Shown here: positions 34,692 to 44,987 of the stretch, one piece after another
Layout: the number at the start of each line of letters is the position of its first letter
How positions within the stretch are numbered: the first letter of the stretch is position 1
DNA from: Acidobacteriota bacterium
GTDB taxonomy: Bacteria > Acidobacteriota > UBA6911 > JACQSX01
Assembly (NCBI GenBank): GCA_016211105.1
Contig: JACQSX010000050.1
Span: 1-59,346, forward strand
Direction of reading: 5' to 3'
DNA: 59,346 nucleotides
Made by a program: the position numbers and the translations under genes
Notes under the pieces: generated by a model
Databases searched by the model: none
Seen by the model: the letters and a program-made list of their open reading frames with translations, nothing else
Told to the model about the DNA's origin: nothing

Positions 34692-37600
34692 GTGCCTATG
34701 CTCCCCCTTGCCAGGAAATGGAAATTTGGGATACTGGCCACAGCGGTTGTGGCAATGGCCGGCATGCTCTTGCTGGCCCTCTACTTCTGGCAGCGTTTTT
34801 CGCTGGATCGCCATGTCCAAACCTGGATCGTACGTTACCTGGAAGCGCGATTCTATGTCGACGCACAAATCGACTCCGCCCACCTGGATCTTACAAGTGG
34901 CCGCTTCACGCTGCGCGGCCTAAAAATAAATAGTAAACGATTCCCAACTCTTCCCCCGCCCATTATGGTTGAGGAAATCGAAGTCCGTTTCGCCTATGAC
35001 ATCCGGCCCCCTTTTTTCGGCATGAGGAATATCCTCGTGCGCGCACCGAACATCCGGGTTCGGGAGGATCCGGACCACGGCATCAACCTCATCAACATGT
35101 TCAAGTCAAGGGCGAGCGAAGGGAAGAGAGACCGCTTTACGCTGAAGGATGTGGGAAGCATCGCCATTGAAAACGGAACATTGTTCTACTTGGATAAACA
35201 CATTCCTTTGGAAACGCGCGGAGGGGGTTTAACCGCTAGCTTCTTTTATCGCGCCGCTGATAACACGTACCATGTCGATTTTGACGCCGAACAATTGGCG
35301 TTGCGCAGTGGCGAACAGATGATTCGGAATCTCCAGTTTGAAACAGAGTTCCACATAGAAAATGAGACGGCCATTTTTCATAAGCTGCGCTTCGCTAGCG
35401 ACCTGGGAAAATTGGAGACAAAGCGTGGTTATGTCAATTATCACGATCTGCGGTACGACTTTGAGGGTGAGAGTCGGGTCAACTTGAGTCGAGTCACCTA
35501 CGCACCTTTCCGAAGAACTGACCTCCAAGGAGTGGTGGATTTTTCGGGGCGCATCCGAGGCGTGAGGGCCGGCCTCGACCTTACCGGAACGGTCGCGGTG
35601 GACCGATTTCAGGTGCGGCGCTACTCCTTTGCTGGAATTTCTGCCGCTGTACATATGACATCGGAAGGAATTGTGGCTGAGGAACTCCGCGGCGGAATAT
35701 TCGGCGGCTCTTTCCAAAGCAGGCTCGTAGTAGGCTTCAAAGCGGGGTCCATTTCCGAGGCAACAGGCCAAATTCGTGGGGCCCGAATCGAAACGGTGTT
35801 GGCGCTATTGGCGATTCCGGTGAACAATATAAGGGGCGAGGTCCGCGCACAGTTCAACCTCCATTGGCCCCGCTTCGATTTTGCCGAATCAGCCGGTTCC
35901 ATCACAGCAGACTATTCGGGACAATTGGTTGCCGCTACAACGGTGCAGAACAGTTTTCCTCAGGCTTTCCAAGAATCCGTTTCCTATCTGGGTTCCGCAA
36001 GAATTACACAAGCGGGAACGAGTTTAAAAGTGGAACAAGCGAGTGCAGTTACGCCGCAGACCCACCTCCAATATAGCGGTAATGCGACGCTGGATGGAGA
36101 CTACGACTTGAAGCTATATGTGCAAACGAAAAACGGAGACGAATTGCTGCAGATCGCTGCGCTTTTTAGCGCGGACGCAAGGCGCCAACTGCAGCAGCGA
36201 GAGATCACAGTCCACAGCTCGGTCGACTTCGACGGAACCATGGTCGGTAGAAGAACTGATTTCCGCCTGGCCGGACACGGCAGTGCTTCCCAGATGCAAG
36301 TGAAAAACGTCAAGCTCTCACACGGGGACGCCACCGTGGAATGGACCCCTCGGTTTCTCCGCTTAGAGGGGGCTGCGATCCAGCTTGGTGATAGCGCCAT
36401 TACGGGCTCGTTGCGGTATCCCTTTGTACAAAAGGGGGAGCGAATCGAAGCGAACATGACAATCCGAAACGCCCCCATTGCTGATCTTCTTTCCCTGGGC
36501 AATTGGAATTATCCAGTCGACGGCATCTTGGGCGCGCGGATCCAGTTCCGAGGTCTCAATCTGAACTCAATGGAAGGGACGGCCCAAGTATCCGTGCAGC
36601 GACCTGTCATTTACCGAGAGCCGCTCGAAAGTTTTACTGCCGCGATCCGGTTTCACGACAAAGAGTACAGCGTCGAAGATCTACGTATTCAAAAAGGCGG
36701 AGGTGTGGTCAGCGGCGTAATCTCTGGTCGCACAGATACCAAGGAAGCGAGAGTGCAACTCTACGGCCGCCAGATCTCTCTAAGCTCCATCCGATATGTG
36801 AACCTAAGCAAATATCAACTCGCTGGAGCGCTGAATTTTGCGCTGCGTGGAAACGGAGGCTGGGAAAATTTAAACTATACGCTGCGCGCCGAGGTGTCCA
36901 ATTTCAGAATTCGCGTAGAACACCTGCAGAATCTCGTCCTGGATGCCCGAGGCTTGGGACAGCGCATCGACTTTACGGCCAATTCAAGTTTCCGCGACAA
37001 TCGCATGGACGCGCGCGGCACGATCCTCGTTACTGGAGACTACCCCTTTCAAGCTACTCTGGAACTTCATAATGCTCCCATTCATCCTTACCTGGTCTTT
37101 TTCCGGCCAACTTTCACCGCTGACATCGATGGGTTAGCTACTGGAAAGGTCCAAGCGTACGGAGCCTTGAAGCAATGGCAAAGGGCCGCTGCGGAGGCCC
37201 GTCTTTCCACGTTGCAGTTGATCGTCAATCGATATCAACTACATAACGAAGGCGAGGTGCAACTGGAGTACCTCAATGGCCTTTTGGAGATCAAACCCAC
37301 CAAGATGGTTGGGCCTGACACCTCGCTCAACATTTCCGGTCAGGTTTCAACCGTGAGGAACCAGCCAATCAACGTCAGAATCGCTGGCGGCGCTAACCTG
37401 ATGGTGTTGGCCGGTTTCATCCCAGATCTCAACGCCGGGGGCAGGATCGAGCTCAACGTATACGCGGGAGGAACCATCCAACAGCCGAGAATTTTAGGAA
37501 GCGCCGCTTTTGAAAAGGGCTATTTTATGAGGCCAGACTGGCCGAGCGCATTATTCGACGTAAATGGCCAACTACGCTTTACCGCCAACCAGGTTTCCGT

Positions 37601-38654
37601 GGAGTCATTCACGACAAAGACGCGCTTCGGGACGCTGCATGTCGAAGGAGGTATGTCTTTGGAAGGTGCGGCCCCCACTCGCGGCCACTTGAACATTACC
37701 GGCGAAAGTTTGCGCATCGAATATCCGCAAGACGTCAAATGCACGATAGACGTGGACGTAGATTTTTTGAAGAGCACGACCCATCAGCTCCTAACCGGAG
37801 TGCTTTACATCCGCGATGCCGCACACGTCAAGAACACCACGCTTGCTGACCTGATTATGCAAATCTCTAATTACCGAGCTCTACCGCCCGTGCGCACTTA
37901 CGGCCAACAAGATATCAACCTTGACTTGGACGTGGAGGCCTATAAGACCATCCGCATCAAGAACAATCTTGCTGACGCGCTGGGCAGTGGAGCGTTCAAT
38001 GTGAGGGGTACCATCCACGAACCCGTAATTCTCGGACGATTAAACGTAGATCAGGGCAAGCTAGTTCTGCAGGATAACAAATTTGAAATCACTCGGGGTG
38101 CTGTCAACTTTAACAATCCTCGCAAGATTACCCCTAGCCTAGATTTTGAGGCAGAGACGAATGTCCGCGACTACACGGTGACGATTAACCTACGTGGCCC
38201 GATCGATCATCTGACGACGTCCTTCCGATCTGACCCACCATTGACGACTTCGGATATCATAAGCATGCTTGCCATCGGGCGCCCCATCCAAGAGGTGGCT
38301 CCCCGCGCTGGCAGCCAGGAGGAGCGCAGCCAGACTCTAGCCTTCCATGGAGCCAGCACTTTTTTGACCCGTAGCCTGACCGAAAAACTCGCCGGCCGTA
38401 GCACCCGGCTGTTCGGCTTCGACCGCTTTACTGTGGATCCATTTATATTCACCGGAACCAGCCCTGGCGCGAGAGTGACTTTGGGTAAGCAAATCTCCAA
38501 GAACGTGTCGCTTATATTCGCGACCGATCTGTCGTCGACTCAGAACGAAGTGGTCACTGTTGAATATACCATTCGCGAAGGTGTAACTCTGGTGGCGACC
38601 CGCAATGAAACTGGAGCTTTCGGTTTGGACGTGAAGCTGCGCAAACGATTTTGA
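34692..38654 (+). CDS. TamB-like translocation/assembly module protein
   Basis: A 1320-residue protein with an N-terminal membrane anchor (FGILATAVVAMAGMLLLALY), a very long stretch of repeated beta strands of the AsmA/TamB type, and a C-terminal DUF490-like end (GALGSGAFNVRG-like region; TSDIISMLAIGRPIQ; KQISKNVSLIFATDL; FGLDVKLRKRF). TamB-type proteins bridge the periplasm and are linked to outer-membrane protein assembly and phospholipid transport. The start is GTG at 34692, with an ATG two codons later. The stop overlaps the next gene's ATG, and the next gene is a POTRA/Omp85 protein, the expected TamA-like partner. Confidence 0.88.
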   Translation: MPMLPLARKWKFGILATAVVAMAGMLLLALYFWQRFSLDRHVQTWIVRYLEARFYVDAQIDSAHLDLTSGRFTLRGLKINSKRFPTLPPPIMVEEIEVRFAYDIRPPFFGMRNILVRAPNIRVREDPDHGINLINMFKSRASEGKRDRFTLKDVGSIAIENGTLFYLDKHIPLETRGGGLTASFFYRAADNTYHVDFDAEQLALRSGEQMIRNLQFETEFHIENETAIFHKLRFASDLGKLETKRGYVNYHDLRYDFEGESRVNLSRVTYAPFRRTDLQGVVDFSGRIRGVRAGLDLTGTVAVDRFQVRRYSFAGISAAVHMTSEGIVAEELRGGIFGGSFQSRLVVGFKAGSISEATGQIRGARIETVLALLAIPVNNIRGEVRAQFNLHWPRFDFAESAGSITADYSGQLVAATTVQNSFPQAFQESVSYLGSARITQAGTSLKVEQASAVTPQTHLQYSGNATLDGDYDLKLYVQTKNGDELLQIAALFSADARRQLQQREITVHSSVDFDGTMVGRRTDFRLAGHGSASQMQVKNVKLSHGDATVEWTPRFLRLEGAAIQLGDSAITGSLRYPFVQKGERIEANMTIRNAPIADLLSLGNWNYPVDGILGARIQFRGLNLNSMEGTAQVSVQRPVIYREPLESFTAAIRFHDKEYSVEDLRIQKGGGVVSGVISGRTDTKEARVQLYGRQISLSSIRYVNLSKYQLAGALNFALRGNGGWENLNYTLRAEVSNFRIRVEHLQNLVLDARGLGQRIDFTANSSFRDNRMDARGTILVTGDYPFQATLELHNAPIHPYLVFFRPTFTADIDGLATGKVQAYGALKQWQRAAAEARLSTLQLIVNRYQLHNEGEVQLEYLNGLLEIKPTKMVGPDTSLNISGQVSTVRNQPINVRIAGGANLMVLAGFIPDLNAGGRIELNVYAGGTIQQPRILGSAAFEKGYFMRPDWPSALFDVNGQLRFTANQVSVESFTTKTRFGTLHVEGGMSLEGAAPTRGHLNITGESLRIEYPQDVKCTIDVDVDFLKSTTHQLLTGVLYIRDAAHVKNTTLADLIMQISNYRALPPVRTYGQQDINLDLDVEAYKTIRIKNNLADALGSGAFNVRGTIHEPVILGRLNVDQGKLVLQDNKFEITRGAVNFNNPRKITPSLDFEAETNVRDYTVTINLRGPIDHLTTSFRSDPPLTTSDIISMLAIGRPIQEVAPRAGSQEERSQTLAFHGASTFLTRSLTEKLAGRSTRLFGFDRFTVDPFIFTGTSPGARVTLGKQISKNVSLIFATDLSSTQNEVVTVEYTIREGVTLVATRNETGAFGLDVKLRKRF

Positions 38655-41632
38655 TGAAGGTTTTTGGGGAAGCGCGAGAGACAAGAAACGGCAGCCATGG
38701 CTATCTTTGTTTCTGCTTTTCAAATCAACCTTTCCTGCTCACAACGCTTCTTCTCATATTCCTGTTTCCGCCAATCTTTGTAGCCCAAAGTTCCGCAACA
38801 ACGCAGCGCTCGGAGATTCCTACAAGCTCAGCACCGCCTTTTGTGGATGTATATTCCCGGGATCCTTCCAGCCACGCAGAGGTCACAAGCGCTATGTTTG
38901 AAGGCTTCATTGTCGATAAGGTAACGCTGACTCCAGACGGCAAGCTCACAGAAATAAACGAGGCCAATCTACGTAAACTCATCTTGATTCGCACGGGAGA
39001 TAGGTACGAGGCGATGGTTATAAGACAGTGCATCGAGCGGCTCTTCAGCACCCATCTCTTTTTCGACGTCCAGATAGATGTGCAAGTTCTGTCCCCGGGA
39101 CACTGCGCGGTCGACTTCAAAATGGCGCGAAATGTGTATATCAATCGCCTCCGCTTTTCAGGCGACAGGAAACTGGATACCGCTCAGCTCCTGCGACAGG
39201 TAACTTTTCGAGAGAAGGAGTCGTTTGATCGCGAAGCGTTGGAAGGCACGATCTCTCGACTTTTTGTGTTCTACGAGAAAAATGGATACTTTCGCAGCCA
39301 GATCACGCCAAAGCTGATTTGGGACAAGTCGCGAAGTGTGGTGGATATCGACCTTGAAATCCGTGCCGGGGATCGTGCTCGCGTCGAGAAGCTGGTCTTC
39401 GACGTTGAGCTTCCGGCAAACGCTTCCGTGATCCGAGAAGAAATCAAAACGCGGCAAGGTGAAAAGTATTCTGGCGCAGTGTTAGATGAAGACATCCAAG
39501 ATCTGACACGTCAATTTGCACTGCTGGGATATTTGAACGCCGACATTTACATTAAAGAGAACAGTTACAACCCGGAAAGAAATACCGTCAGCGTTACCAT
39601 TCGCATCAATCCCAGGGACTTTGTAAACGTGGACGTGCGGGGCATAGAGTTGAGCCATGCAGACAAATGGGATCTTCTTCCGCTTTTTCCCGAGCGTAGT
39701 ACTGAGCCGGTCTTTGTCCAAGAAAGCGCTCAGAATCTACAGCGGTATCTCCAAGAAAGGGGACATTATTTTGCCGCAGTCAAGCCAGCGATCCGAACCG
39801 AGCTTCCGCGCACCGTAATCCTGGATGTTGAACGGGGGAAAAAATTCTCTCTGGCCGGGATTCGATTTGAAAACATTACTCCGTTGGAGGAGGGCGAATT
39901 GCGTGGCGTACTGGCGCTGCGATTACAATCATTATTCTCGCGTGGGGTCTATACATCACAGACACTTGCAGATGATCTGGAACGCATCCGCAATCTCTTC
40001 GTGCAGAAAGGATACGCGGACGCGCGTGTAGAGCCGCGGCTGGAGCCGCGCGATGAAGAGGCATTTGTGATTTTCAGGGTATCGGCCGGACCTCAGTTTC
40101 ATGTGAACTCCCTTGAGATTGTTGGGAACCGAGCTTTCGACGACCAAACTCTTCTGGACTCTTTGCAGAGCCGCGCCGGGGGCATCTACTCTCCCTACAC
40201 CGTAGCAGTGGATCGCAGTATCCTTATCACAATGTATGAAAATGCGGGCTTCTCAAACATCGATTTTCGCTCTGATATTCATTATCCGTTTCCCGGTCTC
40301 GCCGATATTACTTATTATTTAAACGAAGGAGACCGTTACACGATTGAAAATGTGGTGATTACAGGGAACAGAATCACGCGTGATCACGTAATTCAACGCG
40401 AACTAGCATTGGTCGCCGGAGAACAGGTCTCGCTGGAAAAGCTACTCACCACCGAAAGTAACCTCTATAACCTGGGGGTGTTTAACCGAGTTTCTATTGA
40501 GGCAGACCCGACTTTTCAGAATCCATTCCAAAAGATATTGAGGGTCCACCTGGAGGAAGCCGAGCACTACACGTTGATCTACGGCGCTGGTTATGAAGAT
40601 GCCGATCCACGCGTCACCGTCGGCATCTCCGACACCAATTTTCTCGGCATGGCCCGAACCCTGGGGACCGCCTTTCGCGTCGGGGCGCGCCAGCAACGAG
40701 GGCAAATTGGTTACACTCTTCCACGCCCTTTCGGGTGGCGCTTACCCACGCTACTCAGCTTGTTCGCCCAGCATGAGCGCAAAAGACAAGGAGATCTACA
40801 AGAGGATTTGGGCAAGCCATTTGATACCACCCGATTGACGGCTCAGTTACAAAGTGAGCGCAGGATCAACCGACCGACATCGTTATTCTTCCGCTTTAAC
40901 TACGAAAAAGTCAGCGTAAGCAACATTGAAGAGCTGGAAGCGCTGTTCCGGGAAAATCGTCCAGTACGCCTTGCGAGGCTATCTGTATCGTTGCTCAATG
41001 ACAGCCGCGACAACCCTCTTAACGCCAACCGCGGCACATTCAACAGCGTCGACCTGCAACTGACGCCTCGATTTCTTGGATCAGAAGCGCAGTTTATGCG
41101 CCTCTTTGCACAGCAGCAGTACTTTCAGCCTGTGGCGCATGGCTTGGTATTTGCCGTCTCCGAACGGTTTGGCTTGCTAAAACCATTCGGAAAGAACACA
41201 GTGGACACTTCCCTTCCCGTCCAACTTCAGAATCCTATCCCGATCAGCGAGCGCTTCTTTGCAGGCGGATCAACCTCACTGCGAGGTTTTCGCCTGGACC
41301 AAGCGGGACCCCTGGTGGAAAAAACTATTACCATTAAGGAACGAGCGGAAAAACGGTTGGTACCCATCGGTGGCAACGCATTGCTTATATGGAATGCGGA
41401 ACTAAGATTCCCAGTGTTTCGCTTCATCCGGGGTGTCTTGTTTTACGATACAGGAAATGTGTTCCGGAATGCCGGGAATATCTCGTTGAAGGACTTCTCC
41501 CACGCCGTCGGTTTCGGTCTGCGTCTAAACACTCCGGTCGGTCCGTTGCGGGCTGATTTTGGTTACAACCTGAATCCGCCGCCCAACTTTAAAAAGGAGC
41601 TGTTCTTCTTCAACATTGGTCAAACGTTCTGA
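38654..41632 (+). CDS. Omp85-family outer-membrane assembly protein (BamA/TamA-like)
   Basis: A 992-residue protein: a long, late signal-like hydrophobic segment (FLLTTLLLIFLFPPIFVAQS, about residue 26), several POTRA repeats (for example VYINRLRFSGDRKLDTAQLL; FHVNSLEIVGNRAFDDQTLL; YTIENVVITGNRITRDHVI), then a 16-strand barrel. The barrel carries the Omp85 signature STSLRGF in place of VRGF and ends in ..FFFNIGQTF with a terminal Phe. Such proteins insert beta barrels into the outer membrane. The number of POTRAs seems higher than the five of BamA or three of TamA. It lies between tamB-like and surA-like genes with one-base overlaps on each side. Whether it is the main BamA or a TamA-type partner of TamB is not decidable here; TamA-like is favoured by position. 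Confidence 0.88.
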   Translation: MKVFGEARETRNGSHGYLCFCFSNQPFLLTTLLLIFLFPPIFVAQSSATTQRSEIPTSSAPPFVDVYSRDPSSHAEVTSAMFEGFIVDKVTLTPDGKLTEINEANLRKLILIRTGDRYEAMVIRQCIERLFSTHLFFDVQIDVQVLSPGHCAVDFKMARNVYINRLRFSGDRKLDTAQLLRQVTFREKESFDREALEGTISRLFVFYEKNGYFRSQITPKLIWDKSRSVVDIDLEIRAGDRARVEKLVFDVELPANASVIREEIKTRQGEKYSGAVLDEDIQDLTRQFALLGYLNADIYIKENSYNPERNTVSVTIRINPRDFVNVDVRGIELSHADKWDLLPLFPERSTEPVFVQESAQNLQRYLQERGHYFAAVKPAIRTELPRTVILDVERGKKFSLAGIRFENITPLEEGELRGVLALRLQSLFSRGVYTSQTLADDLERIRNLFVQKGYADARVEPRLEPRDEEAFVIFRVSAGPQFHVNSLEIVGNRAFDDQTLLDSLQSRAGGIYSPYTVAVDRSILITMYENAGFSNIDFRSDIHYPFPGLADITYYLNEGDRYTIENVVITGNRITRDHVIQRELALVAGEQVSLEKLLTTESNLYNLGVFNRVSIEADPTFQNPFQKILRVHLEEAEHYTLIYGAGYEDADPRVTVGISDTNFLGMARTLGTAFRVGARQQRGQIGYTLPRPFGWRLPTLLSLFAQHERKRQGDLQEDLGKPFDTTRLTAQLQSERRINRPTSLFFRFNYEKVSVSNIEELEALFRENRPVRLARLSVSLLNDSRDNPLNANRGTFNSVDLQLTPRFLGSEAQFMRLFAQQQYFQPVAHGLVFAVSERFGLLKPFGKNTVDTSLPVQLQNPIPISERFFAGGSTSLRGFRLDQAGPLVEKTITIKERAEKRLVPIGGNALLIWNAELRFPVFRFIRGVLFYDTGNVFRNAGNISLKDFSHAVGFGLRLNTPVGPLRADFGYNLNPPPNFKKELFFFNIGQTF

Positions 41633-42405
41633 TGAGAATCAACGGTCCTTTGCTATCCTTTGCGTTCCGTCTGCCACCCTCAGACCCTTGGCCGCCGCGC
41701 CGTATCGTCCGTTCTTCATGGCTGGCGGTCAGCTTTCTCCTGATGATCGGCGCTCTCCCTGCATTCCGGGCTGAGATCGTCGATCGAGTCGCCGCTGTCG
41801 TCAACGACCGAGTTATCACACTGAGTGATGTGGAGTGGAGCTTTATTTACAGCCAAACAGCTCTTCCGGACGATGCGGCGAAAAGAAAAAAGGCAACTGA
41901 CGACCGCTTGAACCAGATGATCGAACAGGAGCTGGCAGCCCAGGAGGTCGAAAAAGAGCCTTCTTTTGTCCTGCGCGAGGAGGAAGTAGCAGCCGAGCTG
42001 AAAAAGTTGGAGCTCCGCCACGGCGGTCGAGAAAAACTTGAGAGCGAAGCCGGACAGATGGGTCTTTCTCAAGACCAGTTGCGCCTCACCATCCGTCGCC
42101 AGTTGAGTGTCCTAAAATTCATCGATCTTCGTATTCGTCCGTTCGTCATCGTTCTGCCCGATGAAATTGCTACTTATTACCGCGAGACCCTGGTGCCGGA
42201 ATTAAAAGATAAGGGGATCTCTACTCCTCCTCCTCAAGATGAGGTGCGCGAACAAATTGAGAAACTTCTAATCGAACAGAAAGTGGATCAGGAACTGGAC
42301 CAATGGCTTAGCAACGCCCGGAAGCGGGCTAAAATCTTCATTCTTTTGTACCGTGAAGAATCGCCCAACATGCCACCTGAAAAGTGGACCAAGAGTAAAC
42401 AATAG
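41632..42405 (+). CDS. SurA-like periplasmic chaperone without PPIase domain
   Basis: A 257-residue exported protein with a hydrophobic segment (SWLAVSFLLMIGALPAF) and, after processing, IVDRVAAVVNDRVITLSDVE, the hallmark of SurA N-terminal chaperone domains. The helical body (LNQMIEQELAAQEVEKE) and the C-terminal helix follow. There is no parvulin-type peptidyl-prolyl isomerase domain. SurA escorts unfolded outer-membrane proteins to the Omp85 machine, encoded directly upstream with a TGATGA overlap. Operon context supports the chaperone role. Confidence 0.85.
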   Translation: MRINGPLLSFAFRLPPSDPWPPRRIVRSSWLAVSFLLMIGALPAFRAEIVDRVAAVVNDRVITLSDVEWSFIYSQTALPDDAAKRKKATDDRLNQMIEQELAAQEVEKEPSFVLREEEVAAELKKLELRHGGREKLESEAGQMGLSQDQLRLTIRRQLSVLKFIDLRIRPFVIVLPDEIATYYRETLVPELKDKGISTPPPQDEVREQIEKLLIEQKVDQELDQWLSNARKRAKIFILLYREESPNMPPEKWTKSKQ

Positions 42406-42527
42406 CAGGCAACGGGCGGCCGGTTGAACACTGCAGGCATCGGTGGAGAGCACCATGTGAAGATGGCGAAAGGATAGGGACCTCATGCCCGTAGGTAGGT
42501 AGGATGGCAAGAGGCTCATGGTGACAC

Positions 42528-42974
42528 ATGCGAGCGGTTGTCCAACGTGTTCCACAAGCCAGTTGCAGGGTCGCGGGGAAAATGATTGGCGAAATCGAAA
42601 GAGGCTTCGTGGTGTTCCTGGGAGTAGGGAGGAATGATACTGAGGACGATTTGGAATTCCTAGCCACTAGGATCATGAATCTTCGAGTCTTCGAAGATAA
42701 GGCGGGAAAAATGAATTTAACTTTAAAGCACGTGAATGGATCCATCCTGCTGATTTCTCAGTTTACCCTGTATGGGGATGCGCGCAAAGGCAACCGGCCC
42801 TCGTTTACTGAGGCTGCCCCACCCGATATTGCTCGAGGATACTATGAAAAAATGGTGGGGCGTTTGAGTGCGGAAATTCCCGTTCAGACAGGACTGTTTC
42901 AGGCAAGGATGGATATTGAACTTACCAACAGCGGTCCGGTAACCATCCTGCTCGACAGTAAGAAGAATTTTTGA
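42528..42974 (+). CDS. dtd: D-aminoacyl-tRNA deacylase
   Basis: A 148-residue proofreading enzyme that removes D-amino acids (and glycine from tRNA-Ala). It starts MRAVVQRVPQASCRV and has the cross-subunit active-site SQFTLYGD and the chiral-proofreading loop region (NSGPVTILLDS, the usual NxGPVT). Length is normal. It is convergent with the M24 peptidase gene, 13 bases apart. The 122 bases before it contain nothing I recognise. Confidence 0.95.
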   Translation: MRAVVQRVPQASCRVAGKMIGEIERGFVVFLGVGRNDTEDDLEFLATRIMNLRVFEDKAGKMNLTLKHVNGSILLISQFTLYGDARKGNRPSFTEAAPPDIARGYYEKMVGRLSAEIPVQTGLFQARMDIELTNSGPVTILLDSKKNF

Positions 42975-42987
42975 AGTCCTGCTTGCA

Positions 42988-44169
42988 CTATTCCAAGATC
43001 CTGACTAGTTCCCGCTGAACCGGTTGGGTCGTAATAACCGGTCCCCGCTCTGGATCCATATAAACGTTGATCTCAGTGCGGACACCAAATTCCGGAAGGT
43101 AGATACCCGGCTCAATAGAGAAACACACGCCAGGAATGACCTCTCGTTCGTCTTTAGTCTCCAGGTTATCCATATTGACGCCGTTGCCATGAACGTTCTC
43201 CCCTAGGGAGTGGCCGCTCCGATGCACAAAATACTCTCCCAGGGTTGCGTCGTCGATCACCTTCCTCACTGCGACATCTACTTCCCATCCGCAGATTTTC
43301 TGCCTCTCCTGCCAACGTTGCTCGAGGAAGCTTACGCCGGCATCTCTGGCCTGGACATCTAATTGAAACATCTTTTGGTAACGATCTGAGACCTTATCGT
43401 CCAACACGGCCATCCAGGTGATGTCAGCGTAGACAGCGCCTTTCTGCATTTCCTTCGCCCAGAGATCGATCAATAAAATATCGCCCCGCCGGGCTTGCTT
43501 TGACGTTTCTATGCGAGGAGAAAAATGGGGATTACTCGCATTTTCATTCAACGCCACAATTGGAGGATGATCCGTGCGTAGACGCTTTTCCCCAAACAGG
43601 CGGACAATCCTCTGTTGGATTTCGTATTCATCCACGGCGGCATGTTCAAACTGCTGCCTGATCCAGGCAAACGTTTCTTGTACGATCTCATGCAGCTTCC
43701 TTGCCGCGATCTGATGCATCTGCAATTGAGCGTTGGACCAGACGGCTTGAAATTTTTGAACTAGGTCGGCCGAACTCACCACGTCAACCCCACACCTACG
43801 CACCAGATCCACCGTTCCACCGTCAACCCGCGATACATACGGGATCGCATTTTCCGGTGAGTACTGCATGGCGACCTTTTTTTTTGATTGCAGCAGATGT
43901 CGCAGTTTTTCGTGTAGCTCAGTCCAGCGCGTGTATTCATAACGCTCCCCGGGCAACATGTCCAAAACTTCCCTTTCAATGCGGTTGACCAGTTTCTGGG
44001 GCGTCCCTTGCGGCGGGACCAGATAGAACCAGCGTCTGGAATAGAGGTGACCCTTGGAAAGCTGCAGAATATTAAGCGCGATCGGATCGATGTCATGGAA
44101 TCCATAAAACAACCAACCGTCAAGATCTGCGGCGGCAATTTCCGCCTGTATCTTCGAGATATGGATCAT
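42988..44169 (-). CDS. M24-family metallopeptidase (Xaa-Pro aminopeptidase-like)
   Basis: About 393 residues: an N-terminal creatinase-type domain and a pita-bread catalytic domain. Metal ligands fit DLWAKEMQKGAVYADITW (first Asp pair), HRSGHSLGENVHGNG (His) and the two glutamates in SIEPGIYLPEFGVRTEIN. ATG at 44169 is chosen since it starts MIHISKIQAEIAAADLDGWL; the upstream extension overlaps plsC. It is the last gene of a nudix-plsC-peptidase operon with a 5-base gap before it. Substrate preference for Xaa-Pro is family inference. Confidence 0.88.
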   Translation of the reverse strand: MIHISKIQAEIAAADLDGWLFYGFHDIDPIALNILQLSKGHLYSRRWFYLVPPQGTPQKLVNRIEREVLDMLPGERYEYTRWTELHEKLRHLLQSKKKVAMQYSPENAIPYVSRVDGGTVDLVRRCGVDVVSSADLVQKFQAVWSNAQLQMHQIAARKLHEIVQETFAWIRQQFEHAAVDEYEIQQRIVRLFGEKRLRTDHPPIVALNENASNPHFSPRIETSKQARRGDILLIDLWAKEMQKGAVYADITWMAVLDDKVSDRYQKMFQLDVQARDAGVSFLEQRWQERQKICGWEVDVAVRKVIDDATLGEYFVHRSGHSLGENVHGNGVNMDNLETKDEREVIPGVCFSIEPGIYLPEFGVRTEINVYMDPERGPVITTQPVQRELVRILE

Positions 44170-44174
44170 TCTAT

Positions 44175-44987
44175 CTACGTTCCCCGCTGATCCGGCACCG
44201 CAGTTTCCCTTCCTGCGTTTGCTTGCTCGGAGCAAATCGCGTTCCCGAAGTTCCCCGCGTCTCCCAGTTCCAGCTTTCGGTATTGCTCAAGCACCCGACC
44301 GCGAACTTCCTCGACAAAATTTTCCTTATCTTTCAGATCTTCCTCACCCGGCAAAATCGGAGGGCCGACAGAAAGGTCGATGCGACCTGGAGAGATCAGC
44401 ATGGAGCCTTTAGGCAATACCCGGCACGACCCGTAGATCGCAATAGGAACCACGGGAACTCCGGCTGCTAAAGCCAGACGCAGACTCCCCTTCTTGAACG
44501 ATCCGATCTCCCCGGCCAGTGAGCGAGACCCTTCTGGAAATACCAACACGGACATTCCCGACTGAATCCGCTCCATTGCCGACCAAAAACTGCGGTATGC
44601 GGCCCGTGCGTTACTTCGGTCAACAGGCAAATGCCCTGCGCGCTTCAGATGCCAGCCAAGAAAAGGGATTCGAAACAGGGAATCCTTTGCAAAGAATCGA
44701 AACTGCACTGGCAGGAAAGCAAGGACTGAAAATATATCAAAGATGCTCTGATGGTTGCACACGAATATAAACGGTCCAGGACCACTTACAGACCGCAAGC
44801 TATCGGCGTGCACGTCGGCCCCGGAAACCCATAAAATGAATCGAGCCCAACTTCGCGCACAGCCGTGTTGTAGATGCCCATCTCGATCCGGCAAAGATAG
44901 CAAAATGGAGAGCAATGCCATCAGCGCCGTCCACAGCAAAATAATCGGAACAAGCATCAGGGAGCGGATTCGACACAGGGTTTTCAT
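44175..44987 (-). CDS. plsC: 1-acyl-sn-glycerol-3-phosphate acyltransferase
   Basis: About 270 residues of an inner-membrane acyltransferase that makes phosphatidate, the substrate of CdsA. Motif I is NHQSIFD and motif III FPEGSRS, with the PVDR and VPIAIYGS segments around them. An N-terminal hydrophobic stretch (LVPIILLWTALMALLSILL) anchors it. The start ATG at 44987 overlaps the nudix stop (ATGA); a start 13 codons earlier lies inside that gene. Operon with the nudix hydrolase and the peptidase. Confidence 0.92.
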   Translation of the reverse strand: MKTLCRIRSLMLVPIILLWTALMALLSILLSLPDRDGHLQHGCARSWARFILWVSGADVHADSLRSVSGPGPFIFVCNHQSIFDIFSVLAFLPVQFRFFAKDSLFRIPFLGWHLKRAGHLPVDRSNARAAYRSFWSAMERIQSGMSVLVFPEGSRSLAGEIGSFKKGSLRLALAAGVPVVPIAIYGSCRVLPKGSMLISPGRIDLSVGPPILPGEEDLKDKENFVEEVRGRVLEQYRKLELGDAGNFGNAICSEQANAGRETAVPDQRGT

